Source of the DNA: Capitulum mitella
Taxonomy: Eukaryota > Arthropoda > Thecostraca > Pollicipedomorpha > Pollicipedidae
Direction: 5' to 3'
Assembly: GCA_030062745.1 (NCBI GenBank)
Contig: CP099849.1
Span: 9,821,767-9,885,766 of the forward strand
DNA length: 64,000 bases
Part shown: positions 1 through 12,500 of the stretch, one piece after another
Layout of the letters: each line of letters starts with the position of its first letter
Numbering within the stretch: the stretch's first letter is position 1
Notes under the pieces: model-generated
The model's input: the letters and a program-made list of their open reading frames with translations, nothing else
What the model was told of the DNA's origin: nothing
Database searches by the model: none
Made by a program: the position numbers and the translations under genes

Positions 1-584
1 CTGACAGCGCCAGCAGTCGTATGGCAGCCCGGACCGTCTCGGCGCGGGTCGCGACACGTGGTCCGAGCCGGCCATCACGCGCCACGTGGCTCCACTGCGG
101 CCTGAAGTGTCGCCGGGCACTGTTGGCATAACGTAACCGGCGCCGTCGATTTCGATAAGTGTATTTGAAGTGGCGTGCTCGGCACGGCTGAACCGGCTCA
201 CCGGTCTGATACGTCAACGGCCACCGTCGAGTTACCGGAGTGACGGCCTCTCGGCATCTGACGGGTGCCGGAAGTCCGAGCGGGGGAGTGTCGGAAGCCG
301 GGTTATTTTGCCGGTCATCTCAGGCCGTTGATCCGTAGGAAAGTCTGAACGTCGTATTGTTGATGTTCCCCGAGCTGGGTCTGTTTGTTTTCACGCACCA
401 TGAAATGTCCACTCGGTCGACTGGTTGCCGCACTGCCAGCTGTCGGGCCGTCAGCCGAGGGGCTGCCAGAGGCCGCCCGGACGGCATCTGTCGTAACCGA
501 GCGATGGTGTCACGGCTCGGCCCGGCAGCCATGTGCCGCTCCGTCCTGGGTCGAGAGCGGCCGCCATCTGCCGCCGGCCCGAAA
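1..584. other. GC-rich sequence without recognised gene
   Basis: I see no exon with convincing splice sites and no recognisable protein here. The sequence is CpG-rich and leads into the 40-bp minisatellite that follows. Open frames on both strands in its right part are caused by that repeat. Confidence 0.5.
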
Positions 585-1100
585 AAACGTCCTCCCGCCG
601 GGTCAGAGCACAACCGGCCCGAGAAAACGTCCTCCCGCCGGGCCAGAGCACTGCCGGTCCGAGAAAATGTCCACCCGCCGGGCCAGAGCACTGCCTGCCC
701 GAGAAAACGTCCTCCCGCCGGGTCAGAACACAACCGGCCCGAGAAAACGTCCTCCCGCCGGGCCAGAGCACTGCCTGCCTGAGAAAACGTCCTCCCGCCG
801 GGCCAGACACTGCCTGCCCGGGAAAACGTCCTCCCGCCGGACCAGAGCACTGCCTGCCCGAGAAAACGTCCTCCCGCCGGGCCAGAGCACTGCCGGCCCG
901 AGAAAACGTCCTCCCGCCGGGCCAGAGCACTGCCGGCCCGAGAAAACGTCCTCCCGCCGGGCCAGAGCACTGCCGGCCCGAGAAAACGTCCTCCCGCCGG
1001 GCCAGAGCACTGTCGGCCCGAGAAAACGTCCTCCCGCCGTTTTTTCCCGTTGTTTTGTCCCGCCGGGCCAGAGCACTGCCGGCTCGGGAAAGCGTACTCC
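585..1100. repeat. 40-bp GC-rich minisatellite, about 13 copies
   Basis: Near-identical 40-bp units carry the core GAAAACGTCCTCCCGCCGGG followed by CCAGAGCACTGCCGGCCCG. Units drift mainly by C/T changes, and the last ones are interrupted by a T-rich insertion near 1040. Open frames of 140 to 320 codons on both strands are a by-product of the repeat and show no protein-like conservation, so I do not call genes here. Confidence 0.9.
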
Positions 1101-1760
1101 TGCCGGGTTACAACGCTGCCGACTCGTGGCCTGTTGGATTTGCCGCTCCAACATTCGTTTTCCAGTCTTGCCACATCCACATTCTTTACGAGTGTTCAGA
1201 TCTCCATTTTGCATTTTTGTCACTGACAGTCTGCTTCCTCATCATGCCAATTCACGAAACAAGCCAGCTGCTTCAGAAGCGTCCGGCTACCTTTCCCCGA
1301 CATGTGTTTTTCGTGATCCGTGTTGTGTGAGAGCACGTTTGCGGGTATTGTAGCGCATTGTCAATTTCCCATCTGCCAGTCTGGTGTCGTCACCACATCC
1401 AGCAGTTAGTGATACAAGTGCCTGGGTGAAAAGTGTGTTCCGTTCTGGGAAACGAAGGTTTGAAAATTTGGTAGAATCTGCATTTTCCAAGCGTTTTGTC
1501 ATCGTGCTGTGCCACCACTGACATCAGCAAGTGACAAACCGCGGCCTCCTACAAGAAGCTCCGCAAGGCTCGTTCGTGTCTGTACGTCCATCCGTTTTTA
1601 CCATTCTCCCTCCCATGTCCCCCCACGTTTTTCCCTTCTATCTTGGGTCAGTCCGCTCTCTCCCTCCTAGATCTGATTGTCCTCTCTCCCAGGACTCGTG
1701 TGCTGTCTCTCTCCTGAACCCGTATGCCCTCTCCTGTACCGGTATGTCCCTGACACTTAT

Positions 1761-1894
1761 CTGCCCCGTCGACCTTCCTGCGCCATCCCACAGGGACGTT
1801 TCTGCCGTCGTGGTGTGTCTATCATATCTGCCCCGTCGACCTTCCTGCGCCATCCCACGGGGACATTTCTGCCGCCGTGGTCTGTCTATCATCT
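1761..1894. repeat. 67-bp direct duplication
   Basis: Two adjacent copies start at 1761 and 1828, each beginning CTGCCCCGTCGACCTTCCTG. The second copy has a few substitutions. No coding context is visible. Confidence 0.8.
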
Positions 1895-2163
1895 CTCTCG
1901 TGGACCCGACTATTCTTTGACATGTCTGCCCCTTCGTTTCTAGATGTGTACTGTCTCCCGTTTCGGCTCCCTTGACATGAACCACCTCCCTTTTGGATCC
2001 ACCTACCCCCTCCCCCCTCCCTGGTCTTTCCTACCCTCTCTGCTCTAGGACGTTTCAGCTCCGTTTCTGCTGGGTCAGCCAGCCTTTGTTACACCCGGCC
2101 AGAGCTCTGAGCTGCAGTCTGTCCGTGTACCTCGGTACGTTTCGCCGGGACTGCGTCGCCGCC

Positions 2164-2226
2164 ATGCCGCGTCGGCGTTTACGCCGTTCACCAGGCCGCG
2201 CGAGCCGAGCGGGCCTCAAAACAGCC
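2164..2226 (+). CDS. possible first coding exon of the disordered-protein gene
   Basis: An ATG in good context (GCCGCCATGCC) opens a 21-codon Arg-rich frame that ends at a GCC|GTGAGA donor in phase 0. That is the phase needed by the acceptor at 4866. The predicted start would be MPRRRLRRSPGR. Nothing else supports the join, the intron would be 2.6 kb, and the real 5' exons may lie outside the window. An RNA read crossing 2226-4867 would settle it. Confidence 0.25.
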
Positions 2227-4866
2227 GTGAGAAGGCCGACTCCTTTCTCGCATGCTAATGAGGAAGCGGACGGTAAACAGGCGGGCGTGGAGAGCGCGGG
2301 AACACGCAGGGAAACCGGACGGCGATAGGGATCGCGCCCGACGAGAAAATAGCCGGCTTACATTGTGCTGAGATGCGGCTCACACGCACTTCACAGTGAG
2401 AGCTGCAGACAGGCTGTACAGGAAGTGTTCTGTGGGCGGAAACACGTATGTCGATTTGATTCTGCGTTGGGATCAGGGAAGATAAGATAACGTCAAGCGG
2501 AGTCGTCCGTGGTTGTCGGTGCGTCATGTATGAGCGGCTCGGACTTTCGACGCAATCAGCGACTCGGCGGTTTGTTGCCCTGGCCCCGCCGGTGGGCGCC
2601 GTGACACTTTCTCGCTCCAAATTGGCCGTTCTAGCGCTGCTGCTTTCTCCCTCCAGGACTGAGAAGTCTGGCTCGACTGGCGCCGATATTTAGTAAAGCA
2701 CGCCATTCAGCCGTCTCGTGCTGTCGCGCCACGCGCACGACATTCCTTTCGGGGCGACCTCGGCGGTCGGCGCGGGTCTTCAGGGTAACAAATCGTCGCG
2801 GGAGGCGCGCGATTGCGGTCTGTGGCGGCGGCCGGCCTCCTCGGCGCGGCGTCTGGCGTGTGACCCAGATCGGCCGGCGCGGCGGCCTCCGTCGAGTGAG
2901 GACGTCGGCGCCGCTCCTGCCGGCCGGAAACACGGCCACGGCCGGCCGGCCGCCGCCGGCGTCACACTGGAACCTCCCGACCGGCGGCCGGGACCGGGGA
3001 GGAGCAGTCCGGCCGGCCACTGAGACCGGGCTCGGAGCTCCGGGGGCGAAGCTGTGGGACCGGCTGTGGGAGACCGCGGTTGAAGCTGTCCGGCCGGGGA
3101 TGAAAATGTCCTGCCGGCGACAGACAGAGGCTGAGCTGTCCGACCGTCAGACGAGACCGGGGCCGGAGCTCTCCGAGCACCGGCGCCACACCGGAGCTTC
3201 ACGACCGGCGGCGTCACGCCAGAGCCGGGCCGGTACCCGGGTCCGGCGCTGCACGCGCTGTCGGCCGCGGTGACGACACGTCACGGTCCGGCGGTCGGCG
3301 CCGGGACGCCGTCACGGTACGGCGGCGCACCTGAGTTGGCCGCCGGTGGCCGCCGGTCGGCGCCCGGCTAAACGGTCCGCCGCGCGCCGGCCGTCCGCCG
3401 GCCGCCCGCCGGCCGCGCCAGGGCGACGACGGCCGCGCTGGCCGCGCCGGCCGGCGCCGGACGGCCTTTCTGTTTCGACGTAATGGCCGCCAGATGGTCG
3501 GGAGTGCCAAGGACTCGCGCCGGCTGCGGGCGTCGGAGAATTGATGAAGTCGTTACCCGCTCCCGCAGCCGGCCGCAATGCACTTGCCGCACGTCGGCGA
3601 TGTGCGCACGCGGTGTTAGCGCGCTGTCTCGTCTGGCTTCTGGCCGGACCGCCGGGTGCCTCCGCGCCGGCCGCGGCTTTGACCAAATACAGCCTGGCGC
3701 TGGGAGGCTGGCGCCAGCCGCCGGGCAGGACTGGGGCCTCAGCCGGCGCCGGACGGGGTCTGCCCCAGATCAGCTCACCTGTCGTTGACCTGTTTCGAGC
3801 ATTATCGCCGACATGATCCCATTGTTGTAGTTTTTTGTCGACACTGGCCGTGTTTTAGCGAATGGGGTCATTTAAGACGGCGTTTAGCGGAAATTAAACC
3901 TTCTTTGAATAACCTCATTTGCTCGTTAATGAAATGAGAGCATTCTTGAAAAAACGGTAACGACCCATTCTTTTTCACGTGAAACCACATTCTTCACGAT
4001 CGTTCATTACCAACCAAACTTATGTTTTACTTCCAAATGATAGGCACGGTACATCAGTTGGCGATCCCACTATTAGTGGTCAGTCTTCACACGAAATCGT
4101 AATAGTCCGAAACAAGTCCAACAAGGATAGTGTCGACATTTGAATCTCTTTCCATTTCTTCACATGATCTGTCGTTGTCTTGGATTTCGATGCGAAATCG
4201 ATTTAAAATAGTTGCTGAGTTTATTTTTTAGCTGCCGTGCCATTTTATATCAGAACTTCTGTATTTATTATTTTTGTTGTAATAAGTAAGAAAATCTATA
4301 GCACATTTGCCTCCATGACGGAACTGCTCCAACTGTACTCTGATAAGTGTTTTCAGACAAGACCCATGAATAAGAAACGTCAGGTAAAATCTACTTTTTG
4401 TAGTCGGTTAAACGTCATGTGCCGTATGGTGATCGGTGGCTCTCCACATCAGACTTTAGTAATCCAGGGAGGATTTTCGACAGTCCAGGGAGTAATGCTG
4501 CGAGGTTTCTCGCCAAGCAGCACTTTCACCCCCGCAGCTACTGCAGAGTGTTGGTCACATACCAGTGCTCGAATGTGACACGGACTTCACACATCCGGTG
4601 TGACACGTTGCGCTGACGCGGCCGCTTTCTTTTTGCTAGGTACTGCTGGTCAGACAATGAGGCTTTAGTCATAGAAACAACATTGGTGGTACATACCCCG
4701 CGCTATTCTCAGGTTTTAACTTATGCTTTGCATCGTGGCGCGAAACGTATCGTCTCAGATCTTCCGATGCCCTGCGTCCCAGTTTCCTGACCGTCGCCCG
4801 CGTGCGGTGGCGGTCTGCCGTTTGCGGCCGTGACCGGGCTGACCGTGTTCGTCTCTCTGTGTGCAG
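2227..4866. other. GC-rich then AT-rich sequence, no recognised gene
   Basis: The span 2600-3780 is extremely CpG-rich with many GGCCGG-type words, like a CpG island. From 3800 to 4620 composition becomes ordinary. No exon pair is convincing. It may be the upstream intron or promoter of the gene at 4867-7646, which has an acceptor (TGTGTGCAG) at its left end. Confidence 0.4.
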
Positions 4867-7646
4867 GCTCTGAGTGCAGCACGGACGGTCTTGGAGGCTC
4901 CGGCCGGACGGGCGCCGCTGGCCGAGCCCGACGACACCGTCCTCGAGCCGGCGGAGGACGCCGTCCCCGGAGCCCGCCGAGGACTCGGCCCAGCAGCCGC
5001 CGGAAGTCCAGGAGCTGCCCGAGGACTCCGGTCTGGAGCCTACGGAGGAGTTGGAGCTGGTGCCGGCGGAGGACCCCACCGAGGAGTTGGCCGACGGTCG
5101 TCCTCAGGCGCCGGTTGAGGAGGCAGATGGACTCTCTCCGGAGGACTCTCAGGAGGGCTCCCCCGAGGGCTCCCCTGAAGGCTCGGTGGACGGGTCTGCA
5201 GACGGCGCCGTCCGGGAGTCGGCGCAGAGTGGTGCGGAGGAGCCGGCGGAGGGCTCCGTCGGCGAGCTGCGAGCCGACACGACCCCCGACTCGGCGGACG
5301 AGGTGCCGTCGCCGGCGCTGGCCGAACCGGAGCTGGACCCGACGGCGGCCGAGCCGGCCGGCCGGCCGCGGGCGGCCGTCAGCGCCGCCTGCTGGCGGAA
5401 CCTGCCCGACCTGGTGACGGATGGCGCCCGGCCGACGGCCGACGAGCCGTCCCCGCCGCCGCCGCCGGCAACGACGGCGGAGACGGAGGAGCCCGGAGCT
5501 GCAGCCGAGCCCGGACGCCGAGCGGTCGCGGCCCGTGCTGACACTGGCCAACGTGCAGCAGCACGACAAGGTGATCGAGATCGAGGACAGCAAGGCCGAG
5601 GTGCTGCTGAACGGCATCCTGAAGGGCGGCCGGCTGTGGAGCGGCGGCCGCAGCGTCGACTCGGACGACAGCGACGGCAGCCAGCCGCGCCGCTCAGTGC
5701 ACTTCGAGCGCCGTCCGGAGCGGCCGCCGGCGCCAGCCGCCGGCGAGAGCGACTGCGACTCGAGCCTCTCCTCCATGGACACGGTGATCGCGCGGCACGC
5801 GGACGGCCCGGCCGTGCCGGCGCGGACCGAACTGCGTCCGGCCGGCGACGCCGAGTACGGCAGCGAGGGCAGCGAGTCCAGCAACGAATCCGTGGCCAGC
5901 GACAGCACGCTGACCAGGGCGCGGCCCGGCCTCCTGGTGCTCTCCGACCTGGCGCCGGCCGCGGCGTTCGCCAGGTCGAACCCGGACGTGGCCCGCGCCA
6001 TCGAACACAACGCGCTCCGGCGCAGCCTGGTCCGCTGCGGCGACCTCAAGACTGGACCCGGAGCGGAGTCCGGGCTGCCGTCTGCCGGCCGGGCCGGCCA
6101 GGAGGTGGCCAGCGCCAGTCCCGCGCCGCGGGGGAGACCGGCCGAGGACGCGGCGGCCGACAGTCCGCTGTCGCCCCGGCCGATGGCGTCGCTGTTCAGC
6201 CCCCCGCCGCCCGACATCCAAGTGCCGGGCGACGTGCGCGAGTGGAAAATCAGCGAGCGACTGTGGCCGCCGGTGCGGCCGCGCGGCCCGAGCGCGCCGC
6301 CGTCGGCGCAGCGCTCGATCGAGCGGCTCGACACGCTGCTGACGGCACAGTCGGCCGAGATCCCGCCGCCGGCGCCGCGTCGTCGGCCCGAGCCGCCGCC
6401 GCCGGAGCCGCGCCCGCTGCCGCGCGCTGCCGCCGCGCGCCACGAGCGGCCGCCCGCGGCGCCAGCCGCAGCGCAGCCGGCCCCGCCGTCCGCCGGCCGG
6501 GCCGCCCGCCGGCGAGCGCGCCGCGCCGCCGGCCGACGGTGACCGGCATTCGCCCGCCTCGTCGGCCGACTCGCACGACTCTTACTCGCTGGACGACATC
6601 GACGACGTGCTGAACGGCGACGAGCCGGCCGGCGGCGCGCGGACGGGCGCCGACCGGCCGCCAGCTGTCAAGGAGGGCTCGGCCGACAGCGGCTACGGAT
6701 CGACCGACGGCCGCGCCGGCGCCGCCGAGCCGGACGAGCTGGCCGCCTTCGCCGAGCGCGAGGCGGCGCGCACCGAGCGGCTGCGGAAGCGGTACAGCCA
6801 GGCGGACGAGCCGGAGGCCGGCTTCGCGCGGCGGCCGTCCGTGCGCGGCATCAAGCCGCGCTTCGAGTGCACCAGCGAGATCCTTGCGCCAGATGCAGAG
6901 CCAGCTGCCGCCGACCTGGGCGCGGCCCAGCGAGCAGCGGCGCGCGCAGACACGCCGCCTGCCGGCGCTGCACGAGACGCGGCCGGCCACTGCGCTTGGT
7001 TCGACCGGCGCGCTGTACCCGCCGCCGCCGGAGCAGCGCCGGCTGCGCTACGCCTCGGCCCAGCACCTGCCGCAGCTCGGCGACGAGCCGGCGTCCGGCC
7101 GGCCGGCGTCCGCGCACGAGCCGTGGCCGTGGCCCGGCCAGCTGCCACAGGGTTACGTGTACCCACAGTACCAGCCGCCGCGGGGGCCGCCGCTGCCGCC
7201 TCGCCAGGGCCAGGTGCGGCCGACCGGGCCGCCCGGCCCGCACGGCCGCCTGCCCGTCTACCAGTCGACGCCGAACCTGTACGCTCCGCCGCAGCCGCCG
7301 CAGCCGCAGCCGCCGCTGCCGCTGCGCGACCCGCGCCACGGGCCGCCGGCACCCGAAGTGGTGCGCCGCGGCCCGCCTCCGGCCCGCCGACCAGGTCTGG
7401 CATGGGGCCGGGCCGCCGGCCGAGCAGCTCTGGTACAGGTCGGGCCCGCCGCCGCCCGAGGTCTGGTACAGGCGCGGCCCGCCGCCGGCCGCCGGGCCGC
7501 CGACCCGCGCCGCCTTCCCGGCCGAACTGGAGCGGCCGCCCAAACCCGACTTCGTCCGTCCATTCTCCAGCAGCGACATGTACCCGCCGCCGCGCGCACG
7601 TTACGCCGTCGAGTACCCGCCGCAAGCGTACATGCACGACATCTAG
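4867..7646 (+). CDS. large terminal exon of a Pro/Glu/Gly-rich disordered protein; five +1 frame breaks
   Basis: I do not recognise the family. The exon starts after the acceptor TGTGTGCAG and ends in TAG at 7644. Coding character moves through three frames at about 4969, 5492, 6500, 6884 and 7384. Each shift is explained by one extra base in a short run; without the five bases the exon is 2775 nt, exactly 925 codons. The product begins acidic (EPAED, PEDS and EELELVPAED words), then has a denser block at 5535-5720 starting LTLANVQQHDKVIEIEDSK. Next comes RSVHF, which fits the protein phosphatase 1 docking pattern [RK]-x-V-x-F. Later parts include SYSLDDIDD, SADSGYGS, a basic GIKPRF stretch, and a Pro-rich tail with repeated VWYR/LWYR-GPPP units ending PPQAYMHDI. 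It looks like a cytoskeletal or signalling scaffold, which is inference. The intact-gene reading is favoured over a pseudogene because amino-acid character is kept on both sides of every break. Confidence 0.65.
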
Positions 7647-9587
7647 TTCCGTCTCCGGACACCCAAACGCGTAGCGCCACACTCTCGGCTAGCTTTCGTT
7701 CGTAGTGAAAGTTGTACCCGAAGAGCCAGCTCCCAATCGCCGTGAAGCCACGCTCGAGATTGCTTTAAGGTAATGCGGTTCGTTGGCTGTGTTCCTCGCA
7801 CCATTTTGTTCTGCACGGAGAACGTATTTTTAGATGGCGCCACCTCAGAGCCAAGTGGTCATCGCCATGTTGTACGTCGGATGGTTACAAAGGCAGCCCT
7901 TGTTCGTCTCACGGTCAGTGCTTATTGTGTATCGTTGGAGCTCTCATATTAGAAGCGAGATGACTTTGTAATGTTGTGCATTTTATGACACGTTTACTGA
8001 TGCAGCGCTTCCAGTTTCTACGGTACGGTACCAAATAATCAATCAGGTATTGACAGTTCCAGTACAAAGGACGGATGAGTGAGATGTTCATAGTGCCTAG
8101 ACGTGAAAATGGCGATGTATGCTCTTGGTTGTGCAGAAGAGAACACCCACCGCAGAGCAAAACTGGCTGCTGCTAGATTCCGACACACGGAGACGTTTTA
8201 TCCGATTTTTGTCACTTGCCTGATGCCATCCTGTTACGGTTGTAAGGCTTCCATGTGTAACATGATTTATGGACGAAATACAACGATCAATGTTTGCAGC
8301 GAATGAACGACTGCAATGTTTCCCGTTGGAAGGAAGTGGCGGACTTTTGTGCCGTACATGTCTGAAAACCTAGAGTGGGCCTTGATTACTTCCCAACGCC
8401 TCTACTTGAGACACTATCAATAAAAGCATAACCAGCGCGCCGATGTCAACCCACATCTCATCAGCGAGACCGTACGTTAATATCAGATTTTTGGGACAGG
8501 GATGTGGAGCATCTTGAAACCGGATTTCCGCGTGAATCTCATTTTTTTGACCGTTGATGTCTGTGATGCCGGTATGTATTGCAATGAACGCTTCATGCTT
8601 CTTCATGGCGCTAATATAAATGCATTGATCCTCATCTGCATGGGTGTAGCTGCGTCCCAGAAACTACGGGGAGCTAAATCAGATCCGGGGGAACATTCTG
8701 ATGCAAAATCTTACTTTTCAACGGAAAACGCAGAAAAATGACTCCGACTAATATAGGAACGGGAGCGGCTAAAAGCCTGTTTTGCCAAAATTGGAGGGAG
8801 CATACCGCCTAATTCCTGCTGGTAGCATCCATGCTCACCTGGACAAAGGCCAGAAGGATCAAGACCTGATGACAAAGATCAAGACCAGATCAAGACCAGA
8901 TGGACAAAGACCAGAAAGCAAAGACCACAAGGATCGCGGTTCGCGACAAGGTGCGCATTATTTCTGCACACCCAGGGACCCGCCATCACAATAAGGGTTG
9001 GAACGAATTCAAGATTTCCGAAAAAGACCGTCTATGGTAACCAGATCTAGGGCCACTGCCTGCTCAAAATTCGAGGGATGGAGTACAGACCCGTCTCAGC
9101 ATCCGAGTTCAAACAATTTTTTTGTGACTGGTTTCTGGTGGCTGCATTGCAAACAATTGCGGTTCAAGATAGAATTCTGTTTTGTTTTTCTATTAGGCTT
9201 GTGAGACAGTCAAATCGGAAGAGATGTGGAAATTGTTCACTTCGACAGATCATTAAAAGTGTTTTGAAATTGGCCAATGCGCACGCATTTACGGTCTCTA
9301 TATGCGACATCACAACGTGTTGTGTTGCTTTGATTGCTACTTTGCCAGATGGTAGCTATTTACCTGCGTCTGGTATCAGAAGCGCATTTTATGTCTACAT
9401 GGTTCGGTCATTCGCTTCTCTCTTCGCACTCCTTGATTCCCACTCGCGTCGTGCGCATCGTGCCCTTAGTTGCTTCCGAGTTTGGGCCGCCACGGCCTTG
9501 TGCAGATAGTATCCATCAGTGGAACATTTATGCGCGCTCGGGTGGATTAGCGGGTAAAGGCAAGGCTCACAGCATACAGCACTTACA
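7647..9587. other. 3'UTR and intergenic region upstream of MED4
   Basis: No exon is evident. The left part is presumably the 3'UTR of the preceding gene, with a polyadenylation signal at 8419. From about 8780 the sequence contains short direct repeats built on AAAGACCAGA/AAGATCAAGACC (8840-8930). The right part should contain the MED4 promoter; I see no clear TATA box. Confidence 0.4.
8419..8424 (+). terminator. AATAAA polyadenylation signal candidate
   Basis: AATAAA occurs 773 nt after the stop codon of the disordered-protein gene. It is the first clear + strand hexamer I noticed downstream, so it is a plausible but unproven 3' end. Confidence 0.35.
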
Positions 9588-12500
9588 ATGGCTCATTCCG
9601 GCGTTAGCACAAGGGAGAAGATTCTCGCTCTCATTGATGATATTGAGCTGATTTCGAGGTAAGTGCCGCAGCGGACTCTGATGAAACTGAAATGTCAAAG
9701 TTGTTCTCGCATACGTCTTGGCATCTGGAATGTGGCTGTATTCCATTGCATGTTCATATGCCACATTACAGCTTGAAATCCAATTGTGGCCTGGCAACAC
9801 ATTTTTTGCCAAGCACTTCCTGACAAAAATGGCAGGAATGACATAAAAATCATACATCAGGCAATTTTAAGGCAAAAAGTTGTGATTTAACACTGCATAA
9901 TATCATTCCAAGTCAAAGAATGTGTAAAAATCCAAGTCATGCTGTCAGTGCATTCATTGCCAACTGCCTCTCCATTTGTCATTCTTGCTTGCTGGTGGGA
10001 TTCTCTGGTAACAAATTCAGAAAGGGCAGTTTCCATGGTTGAGGTATTTTGGGGCTGATGACATCATCAGTATAATCAGACTTAATAAATAATGGACATT
10101 GTTAACAAGACACCTGACTGAAATCAAACCTAACCTAACCTATTTAGACCTGCAACCTGACCTCTGTTGGACAGAGCCAAGACCAATTGCTGTACCTGTA
10201 TTGCTGTATCACCCTATAATCTTTAGCATCCTATACCATGCCTCTAGCATGGGGCTGGGCCTTTGGTGCAACATTGCATGCCATGAACATCCATTTGTCT
10301 GCCTGTGGGCCTCTATCATTTACTGATGATGTCATCAAAGGTTATGCAGTATATAAAGTCCTTGGGTCCTACATGCTGTATGTCCTTGGAGCAAAAGCAG
10401 TGTAAATAAGATGGTGCCACCAGGTCTGGCCATGTTTGCTCATGGTGAAGTTTAAATTCATTTCCTGTAGAAACCATGCCAGTAGTGTTACCATTTATTT
10501 CTTTCATAGGAAACTTTCATGTGCTGTTCTGCATCTTATACATAGCAAAAGAGGTTTGTGTGGAACTAAATATGTGGCATATCACCCCAATTCTCCAGAT
10601 TTTGCATGTGTGCTAGGACATGCATTTTACAAGTTGTAATAATACTTCATCTAGCTCCCAGAGTGCCAGACTGTCAGATTCTGGTGGTACCTTTTTGGTG
10701 CAGTGCTAATCATTGACATACACATTAGAGTACATGTTTTTGTCAGGCACTCAACAGTCCATGATTTGTGCAGGGTTGCACCCAGAAGGCCATTGTGCTA
10801 GGCATAGCAAGAGGCTTGGCAATTTTTGCACCACCAGGCATTCCCCTAAAAAATGGAGAGAAGCAAATTTTGAAATCATGCAACAGATTGTGCTCAAAAT
10901 CAAAATCAAAAAGCCCAGCACTAGCAAATGTCATTGCTTTCTATTGGTAGCTCAGGCATTTTCTTTGATAAAATAAATATGTAGTTCTGTCTGAGTAAAA
11001 TGTCCATTTGTGATTAAACATTTCAGGGATTTTGGCAGGTTGCAAATGTAAACAACTTCTTTGACATGCAGAGATTTATTTGATTTAACACAGGTTTCAC
11101 CCCATTGCAGTGAGGGCCATCTGCAATGTCAGGCAGGCCAGAAGAGGATAATGTACAAGAAAAGCACCCAGCTGTCCTGGAAATGGCTTACTTAACCAAA
11201 AGGCATTGGCACATGGTGTCAGTCCACCCCTGTTCACCTAAGATGCATACTACCCACAGCTGCAGTCCAGTCCAGCTACATTGCTGTGGAGAGCTTCTAT
11301 TGCTCATGTTAATTTCTGTTGCAAAGCACAAACTTCTTAAAGAGAGCTGCATTTAGACACATTGCTTAAGACACAAACATCAGCTTACCACCAATGTACC
11401 CTTAATTTTTCTTCTGCCACATATGCCACTATTTTCCATGTATCCAGCAGTTTTCCCAATGCTTTGTGAACCACATTTAGATTTTTATGTGACTAGTTTG
11501 GGTCAGTGTTTGTGCTCTAGAGTCCAGACTGTGCTACTTGACCATGCAATGATGATGTTTTTTAGACCATTTGAAAAATAAATTAACAGAAGTGCAAAAA
11601 GGCAAACCATTTTATTTTGCACACTAAATCATCATCTGTAATCAGTGCTGCATCAACCTCAGCACAGTCAAAGGAGCCACACCTTCTGCAGTATTTGTAG
11701 TTTCATGGTATAGGTTCAGAATGACACAGAAAAGTGTCTTGTGTATTTTTCACCATCATTGATTAAGGGTTGGTTTGACTTGCTATTATGGAATGCATAT
11801 CATTACCTTTTTGAAGAAAAGCAGTTGAGTATAAGTGTTCTGTCAAGATTCAATGTGCCAGGCATAGGCAGTAACAGAGGTTATAGCTGGGTGCTTGAAC
11901 TATGGTGTTCTGGCAGTTGCCTGTTCATTAGGTTGCCACTGTTATTTTTCTTCTTACAGTAAGAAGGTTATCTGTTATTGTATCAGTTATGTATAAGATA
12001 TTTTCACATGCATGCAGGACAGTGTCCTGAAATTACTTTTGGCTAGAGTGGAGGTGGAGGTCAGTATTCCTCTGGGAGGTAAAAAAGGAATATTTTAACT
12101 GTGTTGTGATTTACATCAAAAGAATACCATCAAAAGTTTGACTATTTTCCCTCTCACTGATACCCTATTGTTATTATTGTTGTTTTTACTGAGAAGTACT
12201 GGGACGACCGGCATCACATCTTCCCCACTGTCTGTTACTCATGGTTACGCATGAGTAGCAGGCGGTGTTGCTGTGCTGCATGTTCAGTGGCCGTCACTGT
12301 ATTAGGTACTGCTCCTGACTCCAGACGAACCCTGACACGGAGATCCTGCTGCCATAAATGTATCACCGGCTAAGGAAGACTAAGTGCAGAATGCGAACGT
12401 GTTTATCATTAACGTCTTCCAAACTAGTACTCCGCAGCACGCAGTCTTCGGCGGCACAAATCAAGACGCATATAATTACCGGGATACTCTAAACTTGCAT

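Noticed and set aside
585..1100. Regularly repeated units as a CRISPR array
   Set aside because: Units are head-to-tail with no unique spacers, and the genome is eukaryotic.
320..1353. Several open frames of 140-320 codons on both strands
   Set aside because: All are generated by the stop-free 40-bp minisatellite; no splice signals or non-repetitive protein sequence support them.
10120..10142. CCTAACCTAACC as arthropod telomere repeat
   Set aside because: Only two to three units, deep inside MED4 intron 1.
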